59,442 nt of DNA from an uncultured Parabacteroides sp. (GTDB lineage: Bacteria > Bacteroidota > Bacteroidia > Bacteroidales > Tannerellaceae), in contig NZ_CANTZW010000028.1 of the NCBI RefSeq assembly GCF_947855115.1, positions 1-59,442 of the forward strand, given 5' to 3'. The notes below the pieces were generated by a model. It was not told the origin of the DNA. It did not search any database and saw nothing but the letters and a program-made list of their open reading frames with translations. Position 1 is the stretch's first letter. Every line of letters begins with the position of its first letter. Positions 44,789-53,627 of the stretch are shown here, one piece after another. The translations under genes and the position numbers were made by a program.

Positions 44789-44830
44789 TAAAGTGATTCT
44801 CTATTCAGGGAATCACTTTATTTTATTTGG
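44789..44830 (+). terminator. Intrinsic terminator of the kdp operon
   Basis: TAAAGTGATTC (44789-44799) pairs with GAATCACTTTA (44810-44820), followed by the T-rich TTTTATTTGG. It lies 60 bases after the aspartate kinase stop and may also serve the convergent acyltransferase gene. Confidence 0.8.
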
Positions 44831-44926
44831 TGCCGAAAACATTATACTAGGAAATAACTGGATATAATTACTGACGAACTACAACTCACATTGATCTTTG
44901 TTAATATAATCTCTATATAGTTCATC

Positions 44927-45562
44927 TTACATCTTTTTTACGTTAGATAATTCATTGAGTTTTCCTTTTGTAATATATGGTAAACATTGGCTGATTTTAT
45001 CAGTAGGCCAAATCCACCACTGTAGCGTCAGCAATTGCCGGATCTCTTCTGTATCAAAACGTTTTCGTATTTCTTTAGTAGGAATACCGCCAACAATCGT
45101 ATAAGGCGGCACATCTTTAGTTACAACGGCACATGCGGCAATAATTGCCCCGTCACCAATATGTACACCTGCCATAATCACAGCTTCATAACCAATCCAC
45201 ATATCGTTTCCGATCACAATATCTCCTTTGTTATCCCATGCTGCGGTAATGTCTAATTTATCCAATTCCCATTCCTCATAGAATAAGGGAAAAGTATAGG
45301 TAGACAATGATTTCAATGTATGATTGGCACAGTTAAACAGAAATCTCGTACCACAAGCGATAGAACAAAACTTACCAATGATTAATTTCTCCCGGTGAAT
45401 GGAATAATGATAAAGCACATTGTTCTTCTCAAACAATAAAGGATCGGCTACAGGATCATTATAAATGGTATAATCGCCAACTTCTATTTGGGGATCTTTA
45501 ATCACGGCATTCAGATAAATGGTTTGTTTATCTCCGGTGCGTGGATATATTTTTGTCATCAT
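44927..45562 (-). CDS. Xenobiotic acyltransferase (Vat/CatB-like hexapeptide family)
   Basis: A 211-residue left-handed beta-helix acetyltransferase. It has KLIIGKFCSIACGTRFLF, GDIVIGNDMWIGYEAVIMAG, GAIIAACAVVTKDVPPY and the tail TLQWWIWP, all in the order seen in streptogramin A (Vat) and CatB-type chloramphenicol acetyltransferases. Activity on such drugs is possible but many relatives have no known substrate. It lies 13 bases after the MATE pump gene on the same strand. AT content is higher than that of core genes. Confidence 0.8.
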   Translation of the reverse strand: MMTKIYPRTGDKQTIYLNAVIKDPQIEVGDYTIYNDPVADPLLFEKNNVLYHYSIHREKLIIGKFCSIACGTRFLFNCANHTLKSLSTYTFPLFYEEWELDKLDITAAWDNKGDIVIGNDMWIGYEAVIMAGVHIGDGAIIAACAVVTKDVPPYTIVGGIPTKEIRKRFDTEEIRQLLTLQWWIWPTDKISQCLPYITKGKLNELSNVKKM

Positions 45563-45575
45563 AATTGAGTTATTT

Positions 45576-46868
45576 TTAATAATGTCTACTTTTTAGATAA
45601 ATAATAGATTGCAGGGCTAGCAGAATTACGAATAGATATTCTGCCGTCAAATAGATTGGCAAGGATGTTTCTATACAAAAGCTCAACCAATAGAGATACA
45701 CCAAATACACTGCGGTAGTTGTCACCTGAAATAAAAAAGTGATTCTGGTCTTCCCGGTTCCTCCAACCGCATTGAGATATACATAACCGGGCAAGGCAAA
45801 AGTGTAATTCAACAACATTACCACAAAAGGGATAAACGCCTGCTCTATCAACTGCTGGCTATCGGTATAGAAGCCTACAATCCATTGGTTACAGAGCAAG
45901 GCAATCCCAACCAACGGAAAGCCAACGGCATAACCTAATTTAAGGACCTTACGACAGATCGGAAAAAGCTCATGTCTTGCCCCAGATCCAATCGAATTAC
46001 TTACTAATGATCCCGTAGTAACAGCAAAGGAATTGGCAATCACGAAGAAGAATGCCGATACACTTCTGGTTATATTGGAGATCGCTAACTCAGTTTTCCC
46101 TAAATGCTCAATCGCCACGAAAAACAAGAACCAAGGAGCCACGCTAATAAATGCATGGAGCATACTCCATACAGACAGATTCAATATTTTGACAAGTAAC
46201 TTTCCATCATATACAAACTTCAATCCATATTTTTCTCTATCTATCTTCCTCCATGTATAGAAGCAAAGCACCACTAAAGACCCCATTTCTGCCAAAGAAG
46301 AAGCGATGGCCGCTCCCGAAATACCTAATCCATATGTGAATATCAAAAAATAATTCAACGGGATATTAATCACGACCGCAGCAACTGCCGATCCGGACAA
46401 AGCCTTTGTTTGCGTTATTCCGACAAAGAAAGAGCGGATAGCCAGAAACGGAAATGAGAAAAGGAGTCCAAAGCTACGCCAAGCCAAATAATGGATTACT
46501 GCCTGATAGATCTCCGGAGAAGAAATTAATCGCTTCAATATTAAAGGAGAAACAGCATGGACCAATAGACAAAGTAAAAAGGCTAATCCTGATAAGAAGA
46601 AAAGACCTTGAAAGAAGGTCTTTCCTGTTGCCTTATAATTCTGTTCCCCATTCTTCCGGGCAACCATTACTTGCAATCCAATACTAAAACCAAAACCAAG
46701 CATATAGACTGCCAGATAATAAATCCCAGCAACAGCAGACGCTCCCAACTCTACCTCTCCCACATGCCCTAAAAAAATAGCATCTGTTATATTAATTAAC
46801 TGTTCTATCAAAATGCTCATCATTACCGGAAAGTTGATGAACCATATTTGTTTATATGTGTAACTCAT
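45576..46868 (-). CDS. MATE family efflux transporter
   Basis: A 430-residue protein with 12 membrane helices, typical of Na+- or H+-coupled multidrug export. The N-terminal NFPVMMSILIEQLINITDAI and the loop FLGHVGEVELGASA are family features. Together with the downstream acyltransferase it would form an export-plus-modification resistance-like pair. Substrates are unknown. Confidence 0.88.
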   Translation of the reverse strand: MSYTYKQIWFINFPVMMSILIEQLINITDAIFLGHVGEVELGASAVAGIYYLAVYMLGFGFSIGLQVMVARKNGEQNYKATGKTFFQGLFFLSGLAFLLCLLVHAVSPLILKRLISSPEIYQAVIHYLAWRSFGLLFSFPFLAIRSFFVGITQTKALSGSAVAAVVINIPLNYFLIFTYGLGISGAAIASSLAEMGSLVVLCFYTWRKIDREKYGLKFVYDGKLLVKILNLSVWSMLHAFISVAPWFLFFVAIEHLGKTELAISNITRSVSAFFFVIANSFAVTTGSLVSNSIGSGARHELFPICRKVLKLGYAVGFPLVGIALLCNQWIVGFYTDSQQLIEQAFIPFVVMLLNYTFALPGYVYLNAVGGTGKTRITFLFQVTTTAVYLVYLYWLSFCIETSLPIYLTAEYLFVILLALQSIIYLKSRHY

Positions 46869-47252
46869 TGTTCAATAGAAAAATAGTACGACTAAACAGA
46901 CCATATAAGTATAGTCTGTCAGCCCGTAAATTCATAAATAAAAGGACATAAAATCTCTGTGACAAATAAACCGTTATTTGTCGGATAGCCGAATAGCTTT
47001 TTTAAACAGGGCTATTCGCAGGAGCGTAGCTATATACAGAGTTTCATAAAAGGTAAATACTATTTGTTTATTGACATAACGCAAATATACGAAAAATCAA
47101 GAATATCAACCAGTTAATTTATGAATTCTTTTATATGCAAGTGGTATTCCATAACGATTAATCTTCACACTGTTATCGAGTATCTGTCTGTCAACATCTT
47201 GGATTTCATTATTTTTGGATTATGTAGATGGTTAAAGATAAACATGATAAGA
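46869..47252. other. AT-rich intergenic region with an element-like segment
   Basis: No gene. A segment at about 47180-47262 (TCTGTCTGTCAACATCTTGG ... ATTAGTGTAA) resembles 55970-56063 in the same orientation, which suggests that both belong to ends of related mobile DNA. Confidence 0.45.
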
Positions 47253-47990
47253 TTAGTGTAAAATTCGTTTAACTAAAATATCTTTTCCATATTCATTTTC
47301 AAACCAACCACAATGTAAGTTTATTTGCGCAGTTTCATGTTTGTTTATTGTTTCACGACTTTCGCTAACTTCACTTTTACACTCTAATAGAAAAAAATTA
47401 TTTTCAATTCCTCCCCACAAATTATCTGGTCCTTTACGAATTTCTTTATCAGGTCTTTGACTTATAAATCCCAATAAGGAACCTATTTCTTGTAAAGCTG
47501 TTTCAAAGTTTTCAGCATTTATCCCAAAGGTAAAGTCATTTAAAATACCATCCACGTTCAGAATCTTCTTTTATATGATTATCCAATATCGCTTGTATTT
47601 TATTACACGCTTCTTCATCATTCTTCTTGGAAGAAAAAGTTTCTGCCTCTCTCTAGTTCTAAAATATTATAAATATTATTATTGTTATCAGAAAAAGATA
47701 ATTTATCCATTTCTTCACGATAAAATTCTTTCCATCCTTCATCTCTTTTTTCTAAAGCTTGGGCAATTAACGATATTACTACATTGAGAGTAGATTCATC
47801 TGTTTTTAAATCCTCTTTTGCCATATCCGCTATTTGGAAACCAATGTCTATTTGCTTCTTGGTCTGTGGAGAAAAATACCGATTGGTTCTTACACTTCTG
47901 ATAAACTTTACTAAATCAGCTCCTATCAACAGGATAACACTATAATCTTTTTCACCTGAAGTACCCCCAAAAACTTGCACATTGCCGAAG
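47253..47990 (-). pseudogene. Frameshifted gene remnant, possibly a helicase C-terminal part
   Basis: Two minus-strand frames, 47618-47980 (120 codons) and 47253-47555 (100 codons), appear to be parts of one protein. Between them a third frame reads NDEACNKIQAILDNHIKED, linking the two, so at least two frameshifts occurred near 47618 and 47548. Upstream, a stop at about 47996 ends the open reading, so the N-terminus is also gone. The first part (GGTSGEKDYSVILLIGADLV, RDEGWKEFYREEMDKL) reminds me of C-terminal parts of DEAD/DEAH helicase-type proteins in defence loci, but this is a weak identification. AT-rich, accessory character. Confidence 0.5.
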
Positions 47991-48444
47991 CAAATCTTTT
48001 GTAACGAATTTTAATCAGCAGAAGAAGCCGGAATGCTAGCAAAAACAAATAGATCTAAACAAGGTACATGATTCCTTCTTACCCAGTGAACCATTGTCCC
48101 GTTTCCGTATACATACAAGCCACGATCTGTAAACGTTTTAACTCTGTCAAATCGCATTCCCCCCTTCCCTCCTCAAATTTTTTATCATAATAACGGAGCA
48201 ATCGTCTCGTATTTCCTTTTGCTAGAAAGGCCAACTCGTCAGCCTTCCCCAAACATTCCTTAGCGGATTCTAGTAAAACCTATCCATTCGTCTTTTTGAT
48301 CCGAACCCAATAAAAATAGACCAACATGTTATACACTATAGGGGCATCTTTTATAAGGTTTTTAATTATCTTGAACGTATCTTCGTTATTTGACCGAGTA
48401 CCGCTCTTACTTATTACCGAGTATCATATTTCCATATATTATAA
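47991..48444 (-). other. Region with further decayed coding sequence
   Basis: The minus strand between about 48290 and 48110 reads VLLESAKECLGKADELAFLA, then KGNTRRLLRYYDKKFEEGRG and further protein-like residues, but with no start codon and bounded by stops; another frame (to 48012) continues YVYGNGTMVHW. This looks like a degraded gene of unknown family. No intact gene is present. Confidence 0.4.
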
Positions 48445-48822
48445 TCACAATAAACCATTTTGTTCATATAAATAATCAACCACGCTATTCCAATCATGGA
48501 ATCGCTGATTTCCAAACCGAATCCACTCTCCCTCAAAATCCAGCGCTCCATTTTCCTCACGATCATCAATGAGATAATCACCTTTGCACAAATTCTTACA
48601 GTGAGAGATAATCATGCGCTTATGAAAGACATCATCTAAATTCTTTCGTATCCACTCTACCTTGTCAGAAGGAGCGGAATAGTTATTCCATGGCACAGAA
48701 GACAAAATGTATAAGTCAAAATGCTTTTGTAACTCACGCACAGCCTCAATCGCTCCCGGCATAGGTTTCATATTGGCAAATAATCCAGGGATCTCGTCCA
48801 TATGGTCACGGCATGATATGTA
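48445..48822 (-). pseudogene. 5'-nucleotidase (NT5C type) remnant, N-terminus missing
   Basis: The 118-residue frame matches the C-terminal two thirds of 5'(3')-deoxyribonucleotidase-like HAD enzymes: MKPMPGAIEAVRELQKHFDL, LYILSSVPWNN, KRMIISHCKNLCKGDYLIDD and the final DWNSVVDYL. The N-terminal catalytic DxDGVLADF block is absent: upstream, at about 48822, the sequence changes into an IS481-type transposase fragment. The gene is therefore truncated by the rearrangement that placed the transposase there and should be inactive. Confidence 0.7.
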
Positions 48823-49570
48823 AACTTTTCAGAAACGCTTGAAAGTATTATCCGCTAAGGTGGAACAAGAGGATATAATCCTTGACGAGAAGCAGGTGGC
48901 GGCATTGGAAAAAGCGAAGGAAGAGAAACGGGCTCATGGGGAAATAGATACCTATTATCCCGGTTTTCTTGTCGCCCAAGATACTTATTATGCAGGATAC
49001 ATCAAAGGTGTCGGACACATTTGCCAGCAGGCTGTCATCGACACTTACTCCAAAATCGGGTTTGCAAAGTTATATGACAGGAAAAATGCGCTTGTCCCGC
49101 AGATATGTTCAACGATAGGATTATTCCTTTTTTTTGAACAGCATGACTTGAGGCTGATACGTATGCTCACGGACAGGGGAACAAAGTTTTGCGGAAACTG
49201 GGAGAACCATGAGTATGAACTGTATCTGATTGTGGAGGATATAGACCATTCTAAAATCAAAGCGAAAAAAACACAAACGAATGGGATCTGTGAACGATTC
49301 AACAAAACAGTGCGGAACGAGTTCTATGCTATTGCCTTTAGAAAGAAAATCTATAACGCTATCGAGCAGCTACAAACAGACCTTGATGCGTGGATGAACT
49401 CATACAACACGGAAAGAGCACACTCTGGAAAATATTGTTTCGGAAAAACTCCTATGCAGACCTTTATCCAAGGGATAACCATGGCAAGAAAGTATCAACT
49501 ACAAAACCAAGAAACGATAAAACCGAATGAGAATAATAAATACCCTTACCCATATAATCGTCACTATTAA
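48823..49570 (+). pseudogene. IS481-family transposase fragment with compensating frameshifts
   Basis: The open frame (from TTG 48839) encodes the C-terminal two thirds of an IS481-type integrase-core transposase: EKAKEEKRAHGEID, catalytic Asp in VAQDTYYAG, Asp in LTDRGTKFCG, Glu in NGICERFNKT, and the tail GKYCFGKTPMQTF. The N-terminal helix-turn-helix region (about 110 residues) is missing, and reading extends in frame only to 48824. Inside, the residues PQICSTIGLFLFFEQ are out of frame; the neighbouring frame gives the expected ADMFNDRIIPFFEQ, so two compensating frameshifts flank 49096-49135. Inactive. Confidence 0.75.
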
Positions 49571-50200
49571 GTATCTGTTCGGCCTCCAATCCCTGTCTCT
49601 CGAAATCAGTATAATCCTACCGCATCACTACACTACTATCCAAGCGAAATTCCGGTGCTCCGTATCCCGTTGAGTTCACCAACGCAAATATCTATCTTTC
49701 CTCCATAAATCAAGTCCACGTTCTCTTATTTATGTTACACAACATAAAAAGATAAAAAACACGTAAAAAAGTTTTGTGTTAAAGAAATAAAGGCTTCCTT
49801 TGCCGAAAAATGAAATTTGCCGAGGCTTGTTTATCAAAGCATGCCCTTGGTCCTTAACTATGGATAAACCGAAACCTTGACACTAAACAAAACTTTAAAT
49901 TATATAGTTTTGTACGGGTAATAATAAAGGAAGGGACGCCTTCTCGCCCGTTTTTCTCATCTTTTTGGATACTCTTTTTACGTCCTCCATCGGGAGGTCT
50001 AATGAGAGAGGATATATTGATTTTAGGATACTTTCCTCTTTGAGTTATGACGCTTTAGACTCATTTTCATCGAATTCGTGACATGCAGTTAATTTGTAAC
50101 CGGAATCGTATCTCCATAAAGATATAGGTCTTTGCCGAGAACCCTGATTTTAAAAGCTTTGGCATCTATCTGTTGAATATCTTATCGAAAACTCTCTGTC

Positions 50201-50560
50201 TCACATGTATACTCTCATACGCATTTTCCTTGTAGACTTCCCCCCTCTTAAGCTCGTTTCAAATGATAACGAGCAACTTGTGGATAATAGCGACAAGTAC
50301 CTTCCGGCACTCATCTCATTTTTGAGCCTTAGGCCTCTCGTCCGACTAGTACCGAGGTTATCTAGAAGGCTCTTATGTCGCATCCGATCTCAGCCAATAT
50401 CAGCCCTGTACTTTGGACGCTTATACCCAAGATAGACTCAATCCTCTTTTTCTGCGGGTATAGTTGGTCCTAACGAGTTCCTCAACTTTTTTCCAGTACT
50501 CCTCCCGCTGGAACTCCTTATAATTGCTGTGCACTTCGAATATCACCATATGGTGAGAAC
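50201..50560 (-). pseudogene. Heavily decayed transposase-like sequence, possibly IS110 family
   Basis: On the minus strand, successive frames read KEFQREEYWKKVEELV, then RIESILGISVQSTGLILAEI and DNLGTSRTRGLRLKNEMSAG, split by frameshifts and stops. The phrase about a central glycine loop and AEIG resembles the helix-hairpin-helix region of IS110/IS116-type transposases. Weak identification. Confidence 0.3.
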
Positions 50561-51098
50561 TAGATTTTTCTTTCCAAGGGGAAAATGGCATGGAAAAAAC
50601 ATCAAGGAACAGACTTTATATTTGTTCTTTTTATTTTTTGGACAGCAAATTCTTGTCTTCGGTTTGTCTCCAAGGCATTTACCACAAATAAAAGTATTTT
50701 GAATATCAATTTGTTAAAATCCTCTTCACACATAATAAAATATATGATAAACAACAAGTTAAAGATTAAATTGTTGTTTTAATTCTCGTAGGTCTAAATA
50801 AACAATGAAGAATATTGGAACAATTGTTTCAGGAGATATACCAAAATGTACACATTCTTTCCTTTTCATGTTTTACAGCATAAAAAAGAAAGAGGCAAAA
50901 GTTTGTTCGCTATCGTATAAAATGTTTCCTTTGCATCGTTACTCGTTTTGATAGAGATTATACATAGAGAGTGACTGATTGACCAAAGAACTTTGACTAT
51001 ATAGAGGTGTATAGCTTGGCCATATATAGAGCCGGGCTTTTTTTGTAAATAAGCTTTAATAGGGCTAAAAATTAGCCAAAACTTTAACTGCAATTAGG

Positions 51099-51134
51099 AA
51101 GCGTGTCTCGTAATAGAGATACGCTTTCTTTATT
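51099..51134 (+). terminator. Terminator-like hairpin
   Basis: AAGCGTGTCTC (51099-51109) pairs with GAGATACGCTT (51116-51126) with one G-U, followed by TCTTTATT. The plus-strand gene it once served is not recognisable. Confidence 0.6.
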
Positions 51135-51219
51135 AAAAAGACTTCCTCCGATTGACGTAACCATTTTGTGTAAACCATAAAATATATAAGGCCAAGCGAC
51201 TTGTCCTAAAATAGCCTTA

Positions 51220-52059
51220 TTAAATCCTATACTTCTTCCTAAAATCTGTTGGATTGCAATCTTTGTATTTCTTGAATAGCTTATTCAAATGGCTTTCATC
51301 TGTAAATCCAAGTTCTTCTACTATTTCACTAATTCTCATTTCGCTGTGTAGAAGACGGCTTTCCACCATTTGCATTTTATAATTGAAGATATATTGTTGC
51401 ATGGTTTCATTAGTCTGCTTTTTGAAATATCTCCCAAGATAATTGGGGGAAATACCGAAATGTTGGCTTATCGTTTTGGCTTTTATCTTCTCGGGATAGC
51501 AAATATTCGACTGGATGTATTGTAATATGTTCAGCGACTTTTCTTCTGAATTCTCGTCTATCTGTTCAGGCAGGAACAAAGCTATGTTACGGGCGACAAC
51601 AATCACGATTGTATTGATTAGCTGCGTAATAATTTCACTGCTATATATCTTTTTGTTCAAGTATTCACGAATAATTGCTTCTATCATAGGTTTTACCAGC
51701 AACTTGTCGGTTTGGTTGCGTAAGATACACCCGGGGCGATGATTGGCGTGTTGTAGTATAAACTCTAATCGTTGGATATTCTCCGCACCGAAGACCGCCG
51801 AATGAATATAGATGTCATTGAATTTTATATAAACAAATTTTGTGGTAGTATGAATGTCGAACGAATGTATATCACCGGGAGTAATTATAAAGAGATGTCC
51901 GTCATGATAAGGAAATTTATTATTGTTTATCCACTGAACACCTGTTCCCGATAGAATATAGACCAATTCAAAGAACGTATGGTCATGTTCCTTTAATTGC
52001 GACTCATCCAGTTCACTGAAACTGATTTCAAACGGTTGGTGTAGATTTTCCCTTTTCAT
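51220..52059 (-). CDS. AraC-family transcriptional regulator
   Basis: A 279-residue regulator with an N-terminal cupin-like effector domain (HTFFELVYILSGTG, GHLFIITPGDIHSF) and a C-terminal double helix-turn-helix (AKTISQHFGISPNYLGRYFK, ISEIVEELGFTDESHLNKLF). It is divergent from the acetyltransferase-HAD pair (128-base gap) and probably controls it in response to a sugar or related ligand. Ligand unknown. Confidence 0.88.
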   Translation of the reverse strand: MKRENLHQPFEISFSELDESQLKEHDHTFFELVYILSGTGVQWINNNKFPYHDGHLFIITPGDIHSFDIHTTTKFVYIKFNDIYIHSAVFGAENIQRLEFILQHANHRPGCILRNQTDKLLVKPMIEAIIREYLNKKIYSSEIITQLINTIVIVVARNIALFLPEQIDENSEEKSLNILQYIQSNICYPEKIKAKTISQHFGISPNYLGRYFKKQTNETMQQYIFNYKMQMVESRLLHSEMRISEIVEELGFTDESHLNKLFKKYKDCNPTDFRKKYRI

Positions 52060-52136
52060 TTTATGTAATCTGCTATTCAGATGTAAAGATACAAATAAAG
52101 AGAAAAAGAATACAGATTTTATCTTATGAATATGTA

Positions 52137-52144
52137 TAACTTTG
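52137..52144 (+). promoter_or_regulatory. Probable -7 box of the acetyltransferase-HAD pair
   Basis: TAACTTTG matches TAnnTTTG, 43 bases before the acetyltransferase ATG. The -33 position has only a T-run (AGATTTTATC). Confidence 0.45.
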
Positions 52145-52186
52145 CCACAAATAGAAAGATTGTAGTAACTTTTATCATGAGTAGGT

Positions 52187-52795
52187 ATGAAAACAGAATT
52201 GGAAAAATGCTTGTCGGGCGAATGGTACGATTGTCATGCTCCCGTATTTATGGAGTTTAAAAGAAAAACGCACGAATTATTGCTGAAATACAATTCATTG
52301 CCGTATGATTGTAAAGAGGAAAAGTATGCGTTATTGAAAGAAATGTTTGAAAGCATTGGCGAAAAAGTTTCGGTAGGGTATTCTTTTATATGTGATTATG
52401 GCTGTAATATCCGTATAGGAAGCAATGTCAGTATTAATACCGGATGCACCTTTGTGGATTGCAATAAAATCACAATCGGAAACAATGTATTGATAGCCCC
52501 AAATGTACAAATCTATACGGCTACTCATCCGGTGGAACTGAACGAACGCTTAGAACCCGTAGCAAACTCAAATGGAATAGAATATATACGCCACACGTAT
52601 GCTTTGCCCGTAACCATTGAAGACGGTTGCTGGATTGGTGGCGGTGTTATCATCCTGCCGGGTGTCACCATTGGTCGGGGAAGTGTCATCGGGGCGGGAA
52701 GTGTTGTCACTAAATCCGTTCCAGCAAATAGTCTTGCCATAGGAAATCCATGTAGGGTAATTCGGGAAATCAATACTTCACATAACCATGATTAA
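52187..52795 (+). CDS. Sugar O-acetyltransferase, maltose/galactoside acetyltransferase type
   Basis: A 202-residue hexapeptide-repeat enzyme. It begins with a Maa-type N-domain (KCLSGEWYDCHAPVFMEFKR) and has the active-site region VQIYTATHPVELNER with the catalytic His, and the C-terminal coils IEDGCWIGGGVIILPGVTIG. It transfers acetyl from acetyl-CoA to a sugar hydroxyl. It overlaps the next gene by 8 bases, so the two are co-translated. Confidence 0.9.
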   Translation: MKTELEKCLSGEWYDCHAPVFMEFKRKTHELLLKYNSLPYDCKEEKYALLKEMFESIGEKVSVGYSFICDYGCNIRIGSNVSINTGCTFVDCNKITIGNNVLIAPNVQIYTATHPVELNERLEPVANSNGIEYIRHTYALPVTIEDGCWIGGGVIILPGVTIGRGSVIGAGSVVTKSVPANSLAIGNPCRVIREINTSHNHD

Positions 52796-53432
52796 ATTAG
52801 TCGCTTTTGATTTGGACGGTACAATAGGCGATACCTTGCCGATGTGCATACAGGCTTTTAAGGAAGCCACACAACCCTATGCCGGACGTGAATTGTCGGA
52901 CGAGGAAGTAGTACAGACATTTGGATTGAATGAAGAAGGCATGATAAGATGTGTGATTGATGAAGCATACCAGCAACAAGCGTTGCACGATTTTTATGTA
53001 ATCTATGAAACATTACATAAAACAATGTGCCCAAAACCTTTTGAGGGAATACGTGAACTGATAACCTTATTGAAGCAAAATGGCATTATAGTAGTGCTTA
53101 TTACTGGTAAGGGAGCAAAAAGTTGTGATATAACACTGCGGCAATTCAGTATGGAAAACTGCTTTGCAAAGGTCGTTACCGGAAATGCGGAAAGAAATAT
53201 CAAGTCGGAAGCGTTGGAAGAATTGCTGCATACTTATCATTTGTCAGCAGATGAAATCGTATATATCGGAGATACAGTTTCGGATATAAAAGAATGTCAG
53301 AAAGCGAATGTGAAATGTTTGTCTGCCGCATGGAGTATTTCACAAAGCGAAATATTAGAAAGTCATTATGCTAAGAATGTGTTCTATTCTATATCGTCCA
53401 TACCCAGCTTCCTCTTATCTCGAATAAGATAA
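52788..53432 (+). CDS. HAD-family hydrolase (phosphoglycolate-phosphatase-like)
   Basis: A 214-residue phosphatase of the HAD superfamily with motif I FDLDGTIGDT, motif II ITGKGAKSC, and motif III/IV VYIGDTVSDIKE. It has the cap-1 helical insert of beta-phosphoglucomutase/phosphoglycolate phosphatase relatives. It overlaps the acetyltransferase gene. Substrate unknown. Confidence 0.87.
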   Translation: MIKLVAFDLDGTIGDTLPMCIQAFKEATQPYAGRELSDEEVVQTFGLNEEGMIRCVIDEAYQQQALHDFYVIYETLHKTMCPKPFEGIRELITLLKQNGIIVVLITGKGAKSCDITLRQFSMENCFAKVVTGNAERNIKSEALEELLHTYHLSADEIVYIGDTVSDIKECQKANVKCLSAAWSISQSEILESHYAKNVFYSISSIPSFLLSRIR

Positions 53433-53627
53433 ATATTTGATTGATAATTATAGATTTTGAAAAGATGAAAGAGCTTTTAGAAAACATTTTATCAGAAATA
53501 GATGTAGAGATTGACGAGATAGACCTCCACGGTTATGATATTGTCGAAAATTCTCTTTCAATGGCACATCGTTTGCAGGCGGTTCTCAATGATTTAAAAA
53601 TAAAACTGTAAACTTATTCTTTTCCAG

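Larger units (their letters stand above)
49571..51219. other. 1.6-kb region without an intact gene
   Basis: Only debris was seen. Minus-strand frames between 50560 and 50201 look like a broken transposase (next entry). A plus-strand hairpin-terminator lies at 51099-51134. Two plus/minus frames (50585-50782, 50866-51093) have no protein-like features. The rest shows nothing recognisable. Confidence 0.5.

Noticed and set aside
50585..50782. 65-codon plus-strand frame
   Set aside because: No family likeness or start signal, and located in transposase debris.
50866..51093. 75-codon minus-strand frame
   Set aside because: Composition does not look like protein and no neighbouring signals support it.
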